Origin: Mesorhizobium loti
GTDB taxonomy: Bacteria > Pseudomonadota > Alphaproteobacteria > Rhizobiales > Rhizobiaceae
DNA: 64,000 nucleotides
Direction: 5' to 3'
Assembly: GCA_002356515.1 (NCBI GenBank)
Contig: AP017605.1
Location: 5,503,020 to 5,567,019, forward strand
In this document: positions 47,681 through 55,134 of the stretch, in pieces
Position numbering within the stretch: the stretch's first letter is position 1
How the letters are laid out: every line of letters starts with the position of its first letter
Translations under genes and position numbers: made by a program
Notes under the pieces: model-generated
The model's database searches: none
What the model was told of the DNA's origin: nothing
What the model saw: only the letters and a program-made list of their open reading frames with translations

Positions 47681-48457
47681 TTAGGGCTGATTGATTTCGG
47701 TGTTCTCGGAGTCGGTCAAGAGGGGCGAGGTTTTTTTCTTTCGCATGCTCTCGCCCTGGAGGGCGATGCGGTGTGCATTGTGCACGATGCGGTCGAGTAT
47801 GGCGTCGGCGACCGTGCTGTCGTTAATAAGGTCGTGCCAGCTTGCCACGGGGACCTGTGCGGTGATCAGGGTGGATTTTCTCTGATAGCGCTCCTCGACG
47901 ATTTCAAAGAGGTGGAAGCGCTGCTGATCGGAGAGAGTATGGGTGCCGAAGTCGTCGAGGATGAGCAACTGGGCACGGGTGAGCTTGTCGATGAGGCGGG
48001 GGAAGGAACCATCGAGGCGGGCGAGCGCGAGATCCTCGAACAGGCGCGGCACGCGCACATAGAGCACGGAGTGACCGAGCCTGGCTGCCTGCCTGCCGAA
48101 GGCACAGGCCAACCATGACTTGCCGGTGCCGGTCTGACCGGTCACGATCAGGTTCTCACGGGCGGTGAGCCATTGCCCCTGGGCGAGCGCCAGGGTGTTG
48201 CGCCGATCGAGACCACGGGAAGCGGCAAAATCGATATCTTCGATGCAGGCCTGGACAAAGCGTAGCTTGGCGGAGGCGAGCCGGTTACGGATGCGCTTGT
48301 CAGCTCGCAGGGTGACCTCGCGGTCGAGCATCAGACCGAGCCACTCATCGCGGCTGAGCTCATTGGTGCCGGACAGTTCGGCCAATTCGCGCCAGGCGGC
48401 GGCCATGCCAGTCAGCCCGAGGGCCTGCATCTGGTCGAGGGTTTGGTTTGTCAGCAT
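47681..48457 (-). CDS. istB: IS21 helper ATPase IstB
   Basis: A 258-residue AAA+ ATPase with Walker [14 protein letters not shown] (~103-115), Walker [13 protein letters not shown] and an N-terminal DnaC/IstB-type region. It assists IstA in target choice. It is intact and separated from istA by 12 bp. Confidence 0.95.
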   Translation of the reverse strand: MLTNQTLDQMQALGLTGMAAAWRELAELSGTNELSRDEWLGLMLDREVTLRADKRIRNRLASAKLRFVQACIEDIDFAASRGLDRRNTLALAQGQWLTARENLIVTGQTGTGKSWLACAFGRQAARLGHSVLYVRVPRLFEDLALARLDGSFPRLIDKLTRAQLLILDDFGTHTLSDQQRFHLFEIVEERYQRKSTLITAQVPVASWHDLINDSTVADAILDRIVHNAHRIALQGESMRKKKTSPLLTDSENTEINQP

Positions 48458-48469
48458 TCTTTGCTTCCT

Positions 48470-50020
48470 TCACTGGTAATAGGAACGGCCACGGATATTG
48501 GTGTGTGCAGGCGTGGGCGCCGCTTGTTCAGCCTGCGGTTGCTGCCGGTCGAGGCCGGATTTGAGGATGGAGGCGACGGAGGAATAGGCGATGGCATTGA
48601 TGGTGAGCGCCCGCTTGCAGGCCGCATCGAGGCGCTGCGATCCATAGCGCGGCGCCAGCGACAAAATCCCCATGGCCGAGCGGTATCCCTGTTCCGGATG
48701 CGGCCTGTCGCGCATCATGCGTTCGACCAGGATGGCGGCGTTGGGGCCGATCAGGGTCGCCCGACCGATCAGATTGGCCGGCGTGGTGTTGGCGTAACGC
48801 TGATGCGCCTTGGGCATATGGTCGTTGACTGTGACGTGGCCGGAGCGCTGGGAGCGTCGGACATGGCTGGCGACACGCTGGTGATCGTGGAAGATCTCGA
48901 CCACCCGTTGGGTGAGCCGCACCTGGAGGGTGCATCCGATCAGCCGATGCGGCACCGAGTAGAAGGTCTTGTCGACTTCGATATGGTAGTCGGGATGGAC
49001 CTTTGCCGACTTCCATTCCGCATATTCGAATGGTGTGGTCGGCAGGGGCTTCAAGGCGGCTCGCTCGATCTCCTCGAACAGTTCGCGGCGGCTTCTGCCG
49101 ATATGGCGCATCGGCCGGTTGTTCAGATCCTCGAGCAATTCGGCAATCGCCGTATTGAGGGCGGCAAGCGAGAAGAAGGTGCGGTTCCTGAGCCGGGCTA
49201 GGATCCAGCGCTCGACGATCAACACCGCGCCTTCGACTTTGCCCTTGTCGCGCGGCTTCCTGCTGCGTGTCGGCAGGATCGTGGTGTCGTAATGCTCCGC
49301 CATGGCGGCGAACGTCGCGGTCAGTGTCGGCTCGAACCACAGGGCCTTGGCCACGCCCGACTTCAGATTGTCGCATACGATTGCCTTGGTGACCCCACCG
49401 TAGAAGGCCAGTGCACGCACCTGACCGTCGATCCAGTCCGGCAGCTTCTGGCTGGAGCTGGCAAAGGCGAAGGTCAGGTTGGAGGCGCCCAGCACCGCGA
49501 CAAAGATCTGGGCCGGATGGATGACACCGGTCGCCGGATCAATCACCGGCACCGTCGGACCGGCATAGTCGGTCTGCATCACGGCACCCGCCGCGTGCCG
49601 ATTGCGGAACACGGCGCTTGTCCGATGCCGGAAGGCGGCAAACCGCTCACAGAACCACGTGAAGCCATAGCCGTCGGGATGGCTGGCGCGGTATTCCTGC
49701 CATAGAAGCGTCAGCGTCACGCTCTTGCGCTTCATCTCCCGGGCAACCAGGGGCCAGTCCGGTTCACTCAGATCCTGAGGTGGGCGACCGGCGCGGCCGA
49801 AGAGAAGCCGCTCCAGCTTTGCATCGTCATCACACCCGCTTGGCAGGGGCCAGGAAAGCCCGGCTTCCCGGGCCCGCAGCAAATAGGTCGATACCGAGCT
49901 CTTGCCGATCTCCAGCCGCTCGGCAATCTCGCGCACCGAAAGACCCTCTCCATGGGTCAGGCGCAGGATCGTCCGGATATCCCTCACTGTCGTTCGTCTT
50001 GCTTGCTTCCGTCTCGGCAT
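48470..50020 (-). CDS. istA: IS21 transposase IstA
   Basis: A 516-residue transposase with an N-terminal HTH (LTHGEGLSVREIAERLEIGKSSVSTYL) and an integrase core. AVMQTDYAGPTVP, FYGGVTKAIVCDNLKSGV and KPRDKGKVEGAVLIVERW supply the three acidic residues. The frame is intact, so the element is potentially active. Confidence 0.95.
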   Translation of the reverse strand: MPRRKQARRTTVRDIRTILRLTHGEGLSVREIAERLEIGKSSVSTYLLRAREAGLSWPLPSGCDDDAKLERLLFGRAGRPPQDLSEPDWPLVAREMKRKSVTLTLLWQEYRASHPDGYGFTWFCERFAAFRHRTSAVFRNRHAAGAVMQTDYAGPTVPVIDPATGVIHPAQIFVAVLGASNLTFAFASSSQKLPDWIDGQVRALAFYGGVTKAIVCDNLKSGVAKALWFEPTLTATFAAMAEHYDTTILPTRSRKPRDKGKVEGAVLIVERWILARLRNRTFFSLAALNTAIAELLEDLNNRPMRHIGRSRRELFEEIERAALKPLPTTPFEYAEWKSAKVHPDYHIEVDKTFYSVPHRLIGCTLQVRLTQRVVEIFHDHQRVASHVRRSQRSGHVTVNDHMPKAHQRYANTTPANLIGRATLIGPNAAILVERMMRDRPHPEQGYRSAMGILSLAPRYGSQRLDAACKRALTINAIAYSSVASILKSGLDRQQPQAEQAAPTPAHTNIRGRSYYQ

Positions 50021-50189
50021 CGGCCCCTCTCAACGTTCTCGTGAGAGGCCTACCCGCAAGACGGCGCAGCCGCGAACCTACCGTCACACCGCCGCCGGAA
50101 ACTGTCCGGGATTTAGCGGAATCGCTGTCCGGGAATTACTGAAAACCCTGTCCGGAGATTACCGGAAAGCCTGTCCGGACTTTTCCGAA

Positions 50190-50846
50190 ACCCGCACCAG
50201 CGCCGCCGGCGCCTTCGACATTCCCGCATTCGCCTATCTGTCTCTGGTGTCTGATCGCGTCACAAAACCCAGGCTGATATCGAACTATCATTCCGGCTGG
50301 ACGTCGCACTACTTGCGCCACCAATATGAAAGGATCGACCCGGTCATAGAATGGGCAAGATGCAGCGAATGTCCCTTTCAGTGGGGACCGGGTTTCGGCC
50401 ATGCCGGCATTTCAACGCGACAGCAACAGCTTTTCGATGAGGCTGCCGAATTCGGCATCTGCTGCGGACTGACGATACCACTTGTCGATCGCCGCGGCGG
50501 TGTCGCTGCGATGACCTTCGCGGCAGACAGGCTCGATCCGACCTTCCTGCGCATCGCCGAGCAATATGAGCAGGCGCTCGAGATTATGGCGATGTGCTTT
50601 CACATTGGCGTTCGCCGCAAGCTTTCGGGTGGGCTGGCGGTGGATGGTGTTTCGCTGACGCCTCGTGAGTACGAATGCCTGCAATGGACGGCAAAGGGCA
50701 AGTCCGCCTGGGAGATCGGCTGCATCTTGGGGATCAAGGAGCGCACGGCCGCTTTCCATCTGGACAATGCCAAGAAGAAGCTCGGCGTGCGCACCAAAAA
50801 TCAGGCGGTGACGCTGCTGGCCTCCTCACGATCATCAATTCCCTGA
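50190..50846 (+). pseudogene. traR: traR 3' fragment (LuxR-family quorum-sensing regulator)
   Basis: About 218 codons carrying nearly the whole autoinducer-binding domain (FAYLSL, SNYHSGWTSHYLRHQYERIDPVIEWA with the W, Y and D ligand contacts, FGICCGLTIPLVD) and the C-terminal GerE helix-turn-helix (LTPREYECLQWTAKGKSAWEIG, KTAAFHL-type sequence). The first ~30 residues lie at 47494 on the other side of IS21. The frame is open leftward into the IS, so a chimeric protein could be made, but without the native start or promoter. It sits just upstream of traI, as in ICEMlSym. Confidence 0.85.
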
Positions 50847-50870
50847 GGAACAAAATCTCTCTTTAATCCA

Positions 50871-50888
50871 CCTGTGCAAATGCACAGG
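50871..50888 (+). promoter_or_regulatory. tra box (LuxR-type operator) upstream of traI
   Basis: CCTGTGCAAATGCACAGG is an 18-bp near-perfect palindrome with the TGTGCA/TGCACA arms of TraR-type boxes. It lies between the traR stop and the traI start, 59 bp upstream of the ATG. Confidence 0.85.
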
Positions 50889-50946
50889 CAGTCGCGGCAT
50901 GAAGGTTCGCCTCCAATGGCAGGGTCATACCTGCGAGGAGACCATC

Positions 50947-51573
50947 ATGATTGAGCTTATTGCGCCCGGCTGGTACGGCGCCTTTGCCGACGAACTAATG
51001 CACCGCCTGCGCTACCGCGTCTTCAAGGAGCGGCTCGACTGGAACGTGCGCACGACCGGGGGCTTCGAGATCGATTCATTCGATTCCCTGAAACCGCACT
51101 ATCTTGTGTTGCGCGATTCGGCCAGTCGCGTCGGGGGCGGCGTACGCCTCCTGCCCTCGACGGGGCCGACGATGTTGCAAGATGCCTTTTCGAGGCTGTC
51201 GGAGGGGAGAACGGTACCCGAGGGACCGAGTGTCTGGAAAAGCAGCCGTTTCGCCCTTGATCTTCCACCGTCTGAACCGAAGGGCAGTGGGAACATTGCT
51301 GCTGCCACCTATGAACTCCCCGCCGGCATGATCGAGTTCGGTTTGTCGCGCCGGCTCACCTCTATCGTCACCGTTACGGATTTGCGCATGGAGCGAATCC
51401 TGCGTCGCGCCGGATGGCCGCTGGCCCGGATCGGTCAGCCCCAGACAATCGGCACCACGCGCGCCGTTGCTGGCTGTTTGGATGTCTCAGAGGAGAGCCT
51501 TGCTGCGGTCCGCCGCAATGGCAGTCTTTGCGGTCCCGTACTGTGGGCGCCGGTGCTCTTCACGGGCGTCTGA
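50947..51573 (+). CDS. traI: Acyl-homoserine-lactone synthase TraI
   Basis: A 208-residue LuxI-family synthase. The conserved residues are present: R24, F26 and W32 (LRYRVFKERLDW), D43 and D46 (EIDSFDS), and R67 (GGGVRLLPST). It makes an acyl-homoserine lactone from SAM and acyl-ACP. ATG 50947 has GAGGAG upstream. It lies behind a tra box and ends two bases before the next gene, matching the traI-fseA order in Mesorhizobium ICEs. With traR split by IS21 its induction may be lost. Confidence 0.92.
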   Translation: MIELIAPGWYGAFADELMHRLRYRVFKERLDWNVRTTGGFEIDSFDSLKPHYLVLRDSASRVGGGVRLLPSTGPTMLQDAFSRLSEGRTVPEGPSVWKSSRFALDLPPSEPKGSGNIAAATYELPAGMIEFGLSRRLTSIVTVTDLRMERILRRAGWPLARIGQPQTIGTTRAVAGCLDVSEESLAAVRRNGSLCGPVLWAPVLFTGV

Positions 51574-51574
51574 C

Positions 51575-51826
51575 ATGGTTATGAAAGGTAATGACGCCGA
51601 CTGGCCGGACTGGCAGGATGAGAAATCCTATCGCTACACGCGGCACCTGACCCGACGCGGCTGGGCCTGGGAATTCCTGCGGCACAATCCGGCCTTCCAG
51701 CGTGACTTGAGGCGCGCCCTTGAGCAGGCAGAATTTGCAAAAAGGCGCTTCAATGTAGAAGTGGTGAGATCGCCGCTCGATCTGACACGGTGGGGGCTCC
51801 TGTTTCGCAAGCTCGTTGAGGCCTGA
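51575..51826 (+). CDS. fseA: FseA N-terminal part (DUF6499, Msi172-like)
   Basis: An 83-residue protein (WPDWQDEKSYRYTRHLTRRGWAWEFLRHNPAFQ) of the DUF6499 type. In M. loti R7A the equivalent msi172 frame is joined to msi171 by programmed +1 ribosomal frameshifting, giving FseA, the activator of ICE excision. Here the stop is TGA at 51824. A +1 shift between 51786 (just after the last stop of the other frame) and 51826 leads into the DUF2285 frame; slipping at GCC-TGA would give LVEA-DANVFWCSRQ, a natural joint. The full product would be ~266 residues. Confidence 0.85.
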   Translation: MVMKGNDADWPDWQDEKSYRYTRHLTRRGWAWEFLRHNPAFQRDLRRALEQAEFAKRRFNVEVVRSPLDLTRWGLLFRKLVEA

Positions 51827-52376
51827 TGCGAATGTGTTCTGGTGCTCCCGCCAATGCCCGCATGTCCTGCCGCTCATTGCGGAAAAGGCATTGTCGGCCG
51901 AAAAGCTTTCGTTTGATCTCGCTGCATTGCCATGTCGGGCGGCACTCGTGATCACGGCGGACGGTCGCCAGCATGTCATGCTGCGAAATGCTCACCGGGA
52001 TTTACAACTGGTTGTGAAGGGCGCGGAGGTTTTGCGCCCCGTTCGGCTTTCCGTCGACGCGATCTGGCCCGCCGATCGGATGAGGCAGCACCTGAATGCG
52101 CTCGAATGCCTCAATGCTCTTCACGCGACTGGACGACTTCCCGACAGGCTGTTTCCTCCCGAAGCGCGCGCCAGCCGTCTGCGCTTTGTCCTCCAGGCGC
52201 TCGACGGTTCGCTCGGCGGTGCATCGCACCGCCAAATCGCAATGGCCGTGTTGGGCCGGCAACGCGTCCAGGCCGACTGGACGGATCCGCGCAACCACCT
52301 TCGCGATCGCATCCGCCGTGCCGTCCGGCGCGGTCACATGCTCGTGGATCGTGGCTATCGGGATTTCCTCATCTAA
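51816..52376 (+). CDS. fseA: FseA C-terminal part (DUF2285, Msi171-like)
   Basis: A frame of ~186 codons overlapping the previous one. It has the DUF2285 pattern (RLPDRLFPPEARASRLRFVLQALDG ... HRQIAMAVLGRQRV ... LRDRIRRAVRRGHMLVDRGYRDFL). It has no good start of its own; a TTG at 51816 lacks a clear site. It is therefore best read as the second half of FseA, made by frameshifting. The equivalent protein is bound by the antiactivator QseM, whose gene lies just downstream on the other strand. Confidence 0.88.
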   Translation: MRPDANVFWCSRQCPHVLPLIAEKALSAEKLSFDLAALPCRAALVITADGRQHVMLRNAHRDLQLVVKGAEVLRPVRLSVDAIWPADRMRQHLNALECLNALHATGRLPDRLFPPEARASRLRFVLQALDGSLGGASHRQIAMAVLGRQRVQADWTDPRNHLRDRIRRAVRRGHMLVDRGYRDFLI

Positions 52377-52405
52377 AGTGATTGGAATAGCTTACCTGGA
52401 GCCGC

Positions 52406-52699
52406 TCAGCGCGCGAACAGTTCTTTGTATCCAGTCGTAACCATCCAGTTTGCCCGATCGAGATGGCTGCGAACCGCCATTCGAGCGCGCTCAGGTTCTC
52501 GCATCGGATCGATGCCGAGGACGAGCTGCGCCATCTCGTCTTCGCTGGCATCGTCGGCGGACGCGTCCAGGAGCCTCATATAGATCGTGAAGTGTTCATT
52601 GTCGTAAGCGGTCAGGCTGTCCGACCAGGGGACTTCGTCTTGGACTTTGCGTTTCATCGCGACCCTTTTGCCGGTTTGGGGTTTGTTGTGATCGGGCAC
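52406..52699 (-). CDS. qseM: Antiactivator QseM
   Basis: A 97-residue protein (DEVPWSDSLTAYDNEHFTIYMRLLDA, EDEMAQLVLGIDP, ARMAVRSHLDRANWM), a small DUF2285-related protein matching QseM. In R7A QseM binds TraR and FseA and blocks ICE transfer. Start: GTG at 52699 with GAGGAG 7 bases upstream; an internal Met 14 codons later also exists. It is divergent from qseC, with the operators between. Confidence 0.85.
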   Translation of the reverse strand: MPDHNKPQTGKRVAMKRKVQDEVPWSDSLTAYDNEHFTIYMRLLDASADDASEDEMAQLVLGIDPMREPERARMAVRSHLDRANWMVTTGYKELFAR

Positions 52700-52738
52700 G
52701 GTTTCTCCTCGGTTGGCTCACCATAGCGAATAGGCACG

Positions 52739-52770
52739 ATCGTTCCTAGAACCATAGTTCCGGTTCTGGT
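52739..52770. promoter_or_regulatory. qseM-qseC intergenic operators
   Basis: Overlapping inverted repeats between the divergent genes: GTTCCTAGAAC (52742-52752), and AGAACC at 52748 paired with GGTTCT at 52762. They fit operators for QseC, which in M. loti binds this intergenic region and controls both genes. Confidence 0.65.
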
Positions 52771-52782
52771 CCCTATCTCGCC

Positions 52783-52992
52783 ATGGACCTCAAGGAGGTC
52801 ATGGCGATCAACATGCGTCGTTTGCGCCATGATCAGGACCTGACGCAGGAAGAATTGGCTGCCCGCGCAGAGCTGAGCATGCGCTATGTGGGTTCGATCG
52901 AGCGTGCTCGGGTTTCCGCAAGCGTCAGTGTGCTTGGCCGGCTCGCAAAAGCGCTTGACGTTGATCCTTGTGAGTTGATTAGGCCGCAGTAA
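52783..52992 (+). CDS. qseC: XRE-family repressor QseC
   Basis: A 69-residue single-HTH protein (MDLKEVMAINMRRLRHDQDLTQEELAARAELSMRYVGSIERA-type sequence). Size, divergent position to qseM and the operators between them match QseC, which sets a bistable switch on qseM expression. It is the first of four small XRE genes on this strand within 1.4 kb. Confidence 0.85.
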   Translation: MDLKEVMAINMRRLRHDQDLTQEELAARAELSMRYVGSIERARVSASVSVLGRLAKALDVDPCELIRPQ

Positions 52993-53247
52993 CAACGGCG
53001 ATCTGGCCCATCCCGGATTGCCGAAATCGATTTTGATGGCGCGCAACCGGCCGCCAGTGAACTGAGCCCGCTTTCTTCGACATGGGTCTAGACCAGTCGG
53101 GTTCCCTCCCTGGCGCAGCTTGCGTGGCCTACAGCGCTGACCTTGAGCGATAATCATCGTCAGATCGCATCCGGGGAAGTCGCGATCCCTAACAGCAGGT
53201 AGTTCGGGCAAAGTCGATGCTCGTGCCAGTTGCTCCCTAAGTTTGTA

Positions 53248-53257
53248 GAGTATACTC
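53248..53257. promoter_or_regulatory. Palindrome before the second XRE gene
   Basis: GAGTATACTC is a perfect 10-bp palindrome 39 bp upstream of the XRE gene at 53296. It is a plausible self-operator for a small XRE repressor. Confidence 0.4.
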
Positions 53258-53295
53258 CGTGGTGAAATCCTCAACAAGAGGGTGGCCTCTCGCCT

Positions 53296-53511
53296 ATGGG
53301 AATCCGAGAGGTCTTTGCCCGCAATCTGCGTAGGCTTCGCGAGAAAAAGAAGCTGTCGCAGGAGGCGCTGGCGCATGAAGCTGGTGTTGATCGAACCTAC
53401 ATCAGCGCTCTTGAGCGCAGTGTATATGCTGCTACCATCGACATGGTCGAGAAGCTCGCTACGGTGCTGGAGGTTGAGCCGGCAACGCTGCTCGATCCGC
53501 GATCTGAATAG
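53296..53511 (+). CDS. Small XRE-family regulator
   Basis: A 71-residue helix-turn-helix protein (NLRRLREKKKLSQEALAHEAGVDRTYISALERS) with almost no sequence outside the HTH. It resembles QseC and the 53928 protein in size but is clearly diverged. It is followed after 16 bp by another XRE gene on the same strand, so the two are probably one operon. The function is unknown; regulation of ICE transfer genes is likely from context. Confidence 0.8.
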   Translation: MGIREVFARNLRRLREKKKLSQEALAHEAGVDRTYISALERSVYAATIDMVEKLATVLEVEPATLLDPRSE

Positions 53512-53527
53512 GCTTAAGCACCGTCTG

Positions 53528-53794
53528 ATGCCGAAATCCCTTCGATCGCCCCGCCAACGCCGGCTGCTGGAACAGCTGATAGCGGCGCGCAAGAACAAGG
53601 GCTTGACCCAGGCCAAGGTTGCCGAAGCGCTTCGCCGCCCGCAGTCTTTGTTGGCCAAGTATGAGGGCGGTGAACGTTGCATGGACGTCATTGAGTTCCT
53701 CGACGTAGCGGAAGCGCTCGAATTCGACCCTTGCGAGGTTCTCGCACATGTGCGTCGCTTGCGTGACCGATCGCTCGTGCTGTGCTTGGCTTGA
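53528..53794 (+). CDS. XRE-family regulator
   Basis: An 88-residue HTH protein (RLLEQLIAARKNKGLTQAKVAEALRRPQSLLAKYEGGER) of the type common in rhizobial accessory regions. It is cotranscribed with the preceding XRE gene. A decayed copy of its 5' part lies at 62088-62200, 8.5 kb away, which suggests segment duplication. Confidence 0.8.
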   Translation: MPKSLRSPRQRRLLEQLIAARKNKGLTQAKVAEALRRPQSLLAKYEGGERCMDVIEFLDVAEALEFDPCEVLAHVRRLRDRSLVLCLA

Positions 53795-53927
53795 GCGACC
53801 AACGTCATCAACATCGCATCCCTGGATTTTGCTGCCCCGCGGCAGATGGTTCGGGCAAATCGATGAGAATGTGGATTACATATTATAGTTGATAAACTCA
53901 AGGCCCGTGATCCGCTGACCTCCGCGC

Positions 53928-54137
53928 ATGGATATGCGCAAGCTGGTCGGACGAAATGCACGCAGGATCAGGGAGAAGGCCGGCTTGACGCAGGAGCAGC
54001 TTGCCGAGATCTCCGGCTTCAGCCAGCAGTACATCAGCGGGCTGGAGAAGGGTAAAAGGAACCCCACCATCGTCACGCTTTATGAACTGGCACAAGCCCT
54101 CCGTGTCAGTCATATCGATCTGGTGCGACCCGACTGA
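53928..54137 (+). CDS. Small XRE-family regulator
   Basis: A 69-residue HTH protein (LVGRNARRIREKAGLTQEQLAEISGFSQQYISGLEKG). It is similar in size and layout to QseC, with the typical ...HIDLVRPD end. An AT-rich stretch (53870-53900) upstream could be its promoter. Confidence 0.8.
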   Translation: MDMRKLVGRNARRIREKAGLTQEQLAEISGFSQQYISGLEKGKRNPTIVTLYELAQALRVSHIDLVRPD

Positions 54138-54149
54138 CCAGGATTAAGC

Positions 54150-54410
54150 GCAATTTGGAAATGACCGACGCGCCGCGGACATTGCGACCGCATCCGCCGT
54201 GTAGATGATGCTGCGCACACTCGGATGGGCAATGAGGCACGACGTGCTGCCAGTCGCGCCGCCAGCTTTGAGTGATCGCCGGCCCGGTCGCCGGCCTCGA
54301 AGTCCTCCAGACCCTCCGTGCCGGCTTGGCGTTCGCGCCACGGCAGATAGCGCTGAGCGTCGGCACGACGGCTTTGCGATCCCTCCGCGACACGAAATCA
54401 AGTAAAAGGC
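54150..54410 (-). pseudogene. IS256-family transposase fragment
   Basis: The reverse strand reads FVSRRDRKAVVPTLSAICRGANA, PAITQSWRRDWQHVVP and, in another frame, PSVRSIIYTADAV. This is the C-terminal IS256 pattern (DRKAV...L...IYRA, W...W..V.PFF, VRRIIYTTNAIE). Frameshifts and both missing ends make it a remnant. Confidence 0.75.
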
Positions 54411-54544
54411 CGATCAGGTGCACCATCCAGGTTAGCACTGCCGCCTGGGAAAAGGTGGCGCCGCTCGCCTCCCTCTTGGCCAAGCAGTTTGCCAGCTTGC
54501 CGTCTTACCAGCACCTCGCCAATCTCGTTGCGTTCTTGTCTAGG

Positions 54545-54636
54545 CGTTGCAACAGATCCTTCAAGGAAATTCATGGAATCTTTGCGACCGCAAATCGCCG
54601 TCAATGGTACGCTCACCACAACTGTCAAGTTCAGTG
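54545..54636 (+). repeat. Dispersed leader repeat, copy 4
   Basis: Reads VATDPSRKF and then MESLRPQIAVNGTLTTT in the shared frame, which is open here for 74 codons from the ATG at 54572, past the end of the repeat. It lies ~120 bp upstream of the arsR-like gene. No ATP-grasp gene follows this copy. Confidence 0.7.
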
Positions 54637-54753
54637 GCGGCAGAAATCTGGTGTGGTTATGTTCCGATGCCGAACAGCTTTTTCGAAGAGCCCGATATGA
54701 CAAAGCGAGCAGGACGAGGGGTTCGGTTCTTCTATTTGGCGCCGTGCTGACCA

Positions 54754-55098
54754 ATGATGATACTTGTCGATCGCCTAATGGCAGCAGCGCATCTTGATCG
54801 CCTACGGATCCTGGGCCTTTGCGCGCATGCCGACCTGACTGTCCGCGAACTGGCGGAGATTCTCGATCTTCGTCGGGAGCGCGTTGCGCGACACGTCCAG
54901 ATGCTGGCCAGAGCTGACTTTCTTTGCCGCAATCGACAAGGTCCTTGGTGCTCATATCATCTCAATGCAGGAGGCAAGGACGGAGGGTTGGTTCAATTCC
55001 TGGTCGATCTCCTGCCCCACGACGATGGGTATCATAAGCGCGACCTGGAGCGGCTCGAGGCGGCACAAGACGCGTGGTCGAAGGGGACTGCTGCTTGA
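54754..55098 (+). CDS. ArsR-family regulator (SahR-like HTH)
   Basis: A 114-residue winged-helix protein (DRLRILGLCAHADLTVRELAEILDLRRERVARHVQMLARADFL, then RNRQGPWCSYHLN). The HTH resembles the N-terminus of SahR-type regulators of the methionine cycle, but the methyltransferase-like C-terminal domain of those proteins is missing. It starts a same-strand block with glyA, metK and an adenosine-kinase-like gene, and probably controls it in response to a methyl-cycle metabolite. An alternative start is the Met at 54778. Confidence 0.8.
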   Translation: MMILVDRLMAAAHLDRLRILGLCAHADLTVRELAEILDLRRERVARHVQMLARADFLCRNRQGPWCSYHLNAGGKDGGLVQFLVDLLPHDDGYHKRDLERLEAAQDAWSKGTAA

Positions 55099-55134
55099 TC
55101 GTGGAATAGATTAAGCCAATGGAGCGCGACTACC

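Larger units (their letters stand above)
47584..50187 (-). mobile_element. IS21-family element inserted in traR
   Basis: A complete IS21 element with istA and istB in order on the reverse strand. The ends carry the multiple short repeats typical of IS21: left, AAAAGCTGGACAG, CCCGGACAGCG and AAAAGTCCGGACAG; right, several CTGTCCGG units ending CTGTCCGGACTTTT. Exact outer bases and the target duplication cannot be fixed by eye; boundaries are good to a few bases. Confidence 0.85.
54138..54753. other. Region with IS256 debris and leader repeat
   Basis: No intact gene. It holds an IS256 remnant on the reverse strand (54150-54410) and dispersed leader repeat copy 4 (54545-54636). Confidence 0.5.
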
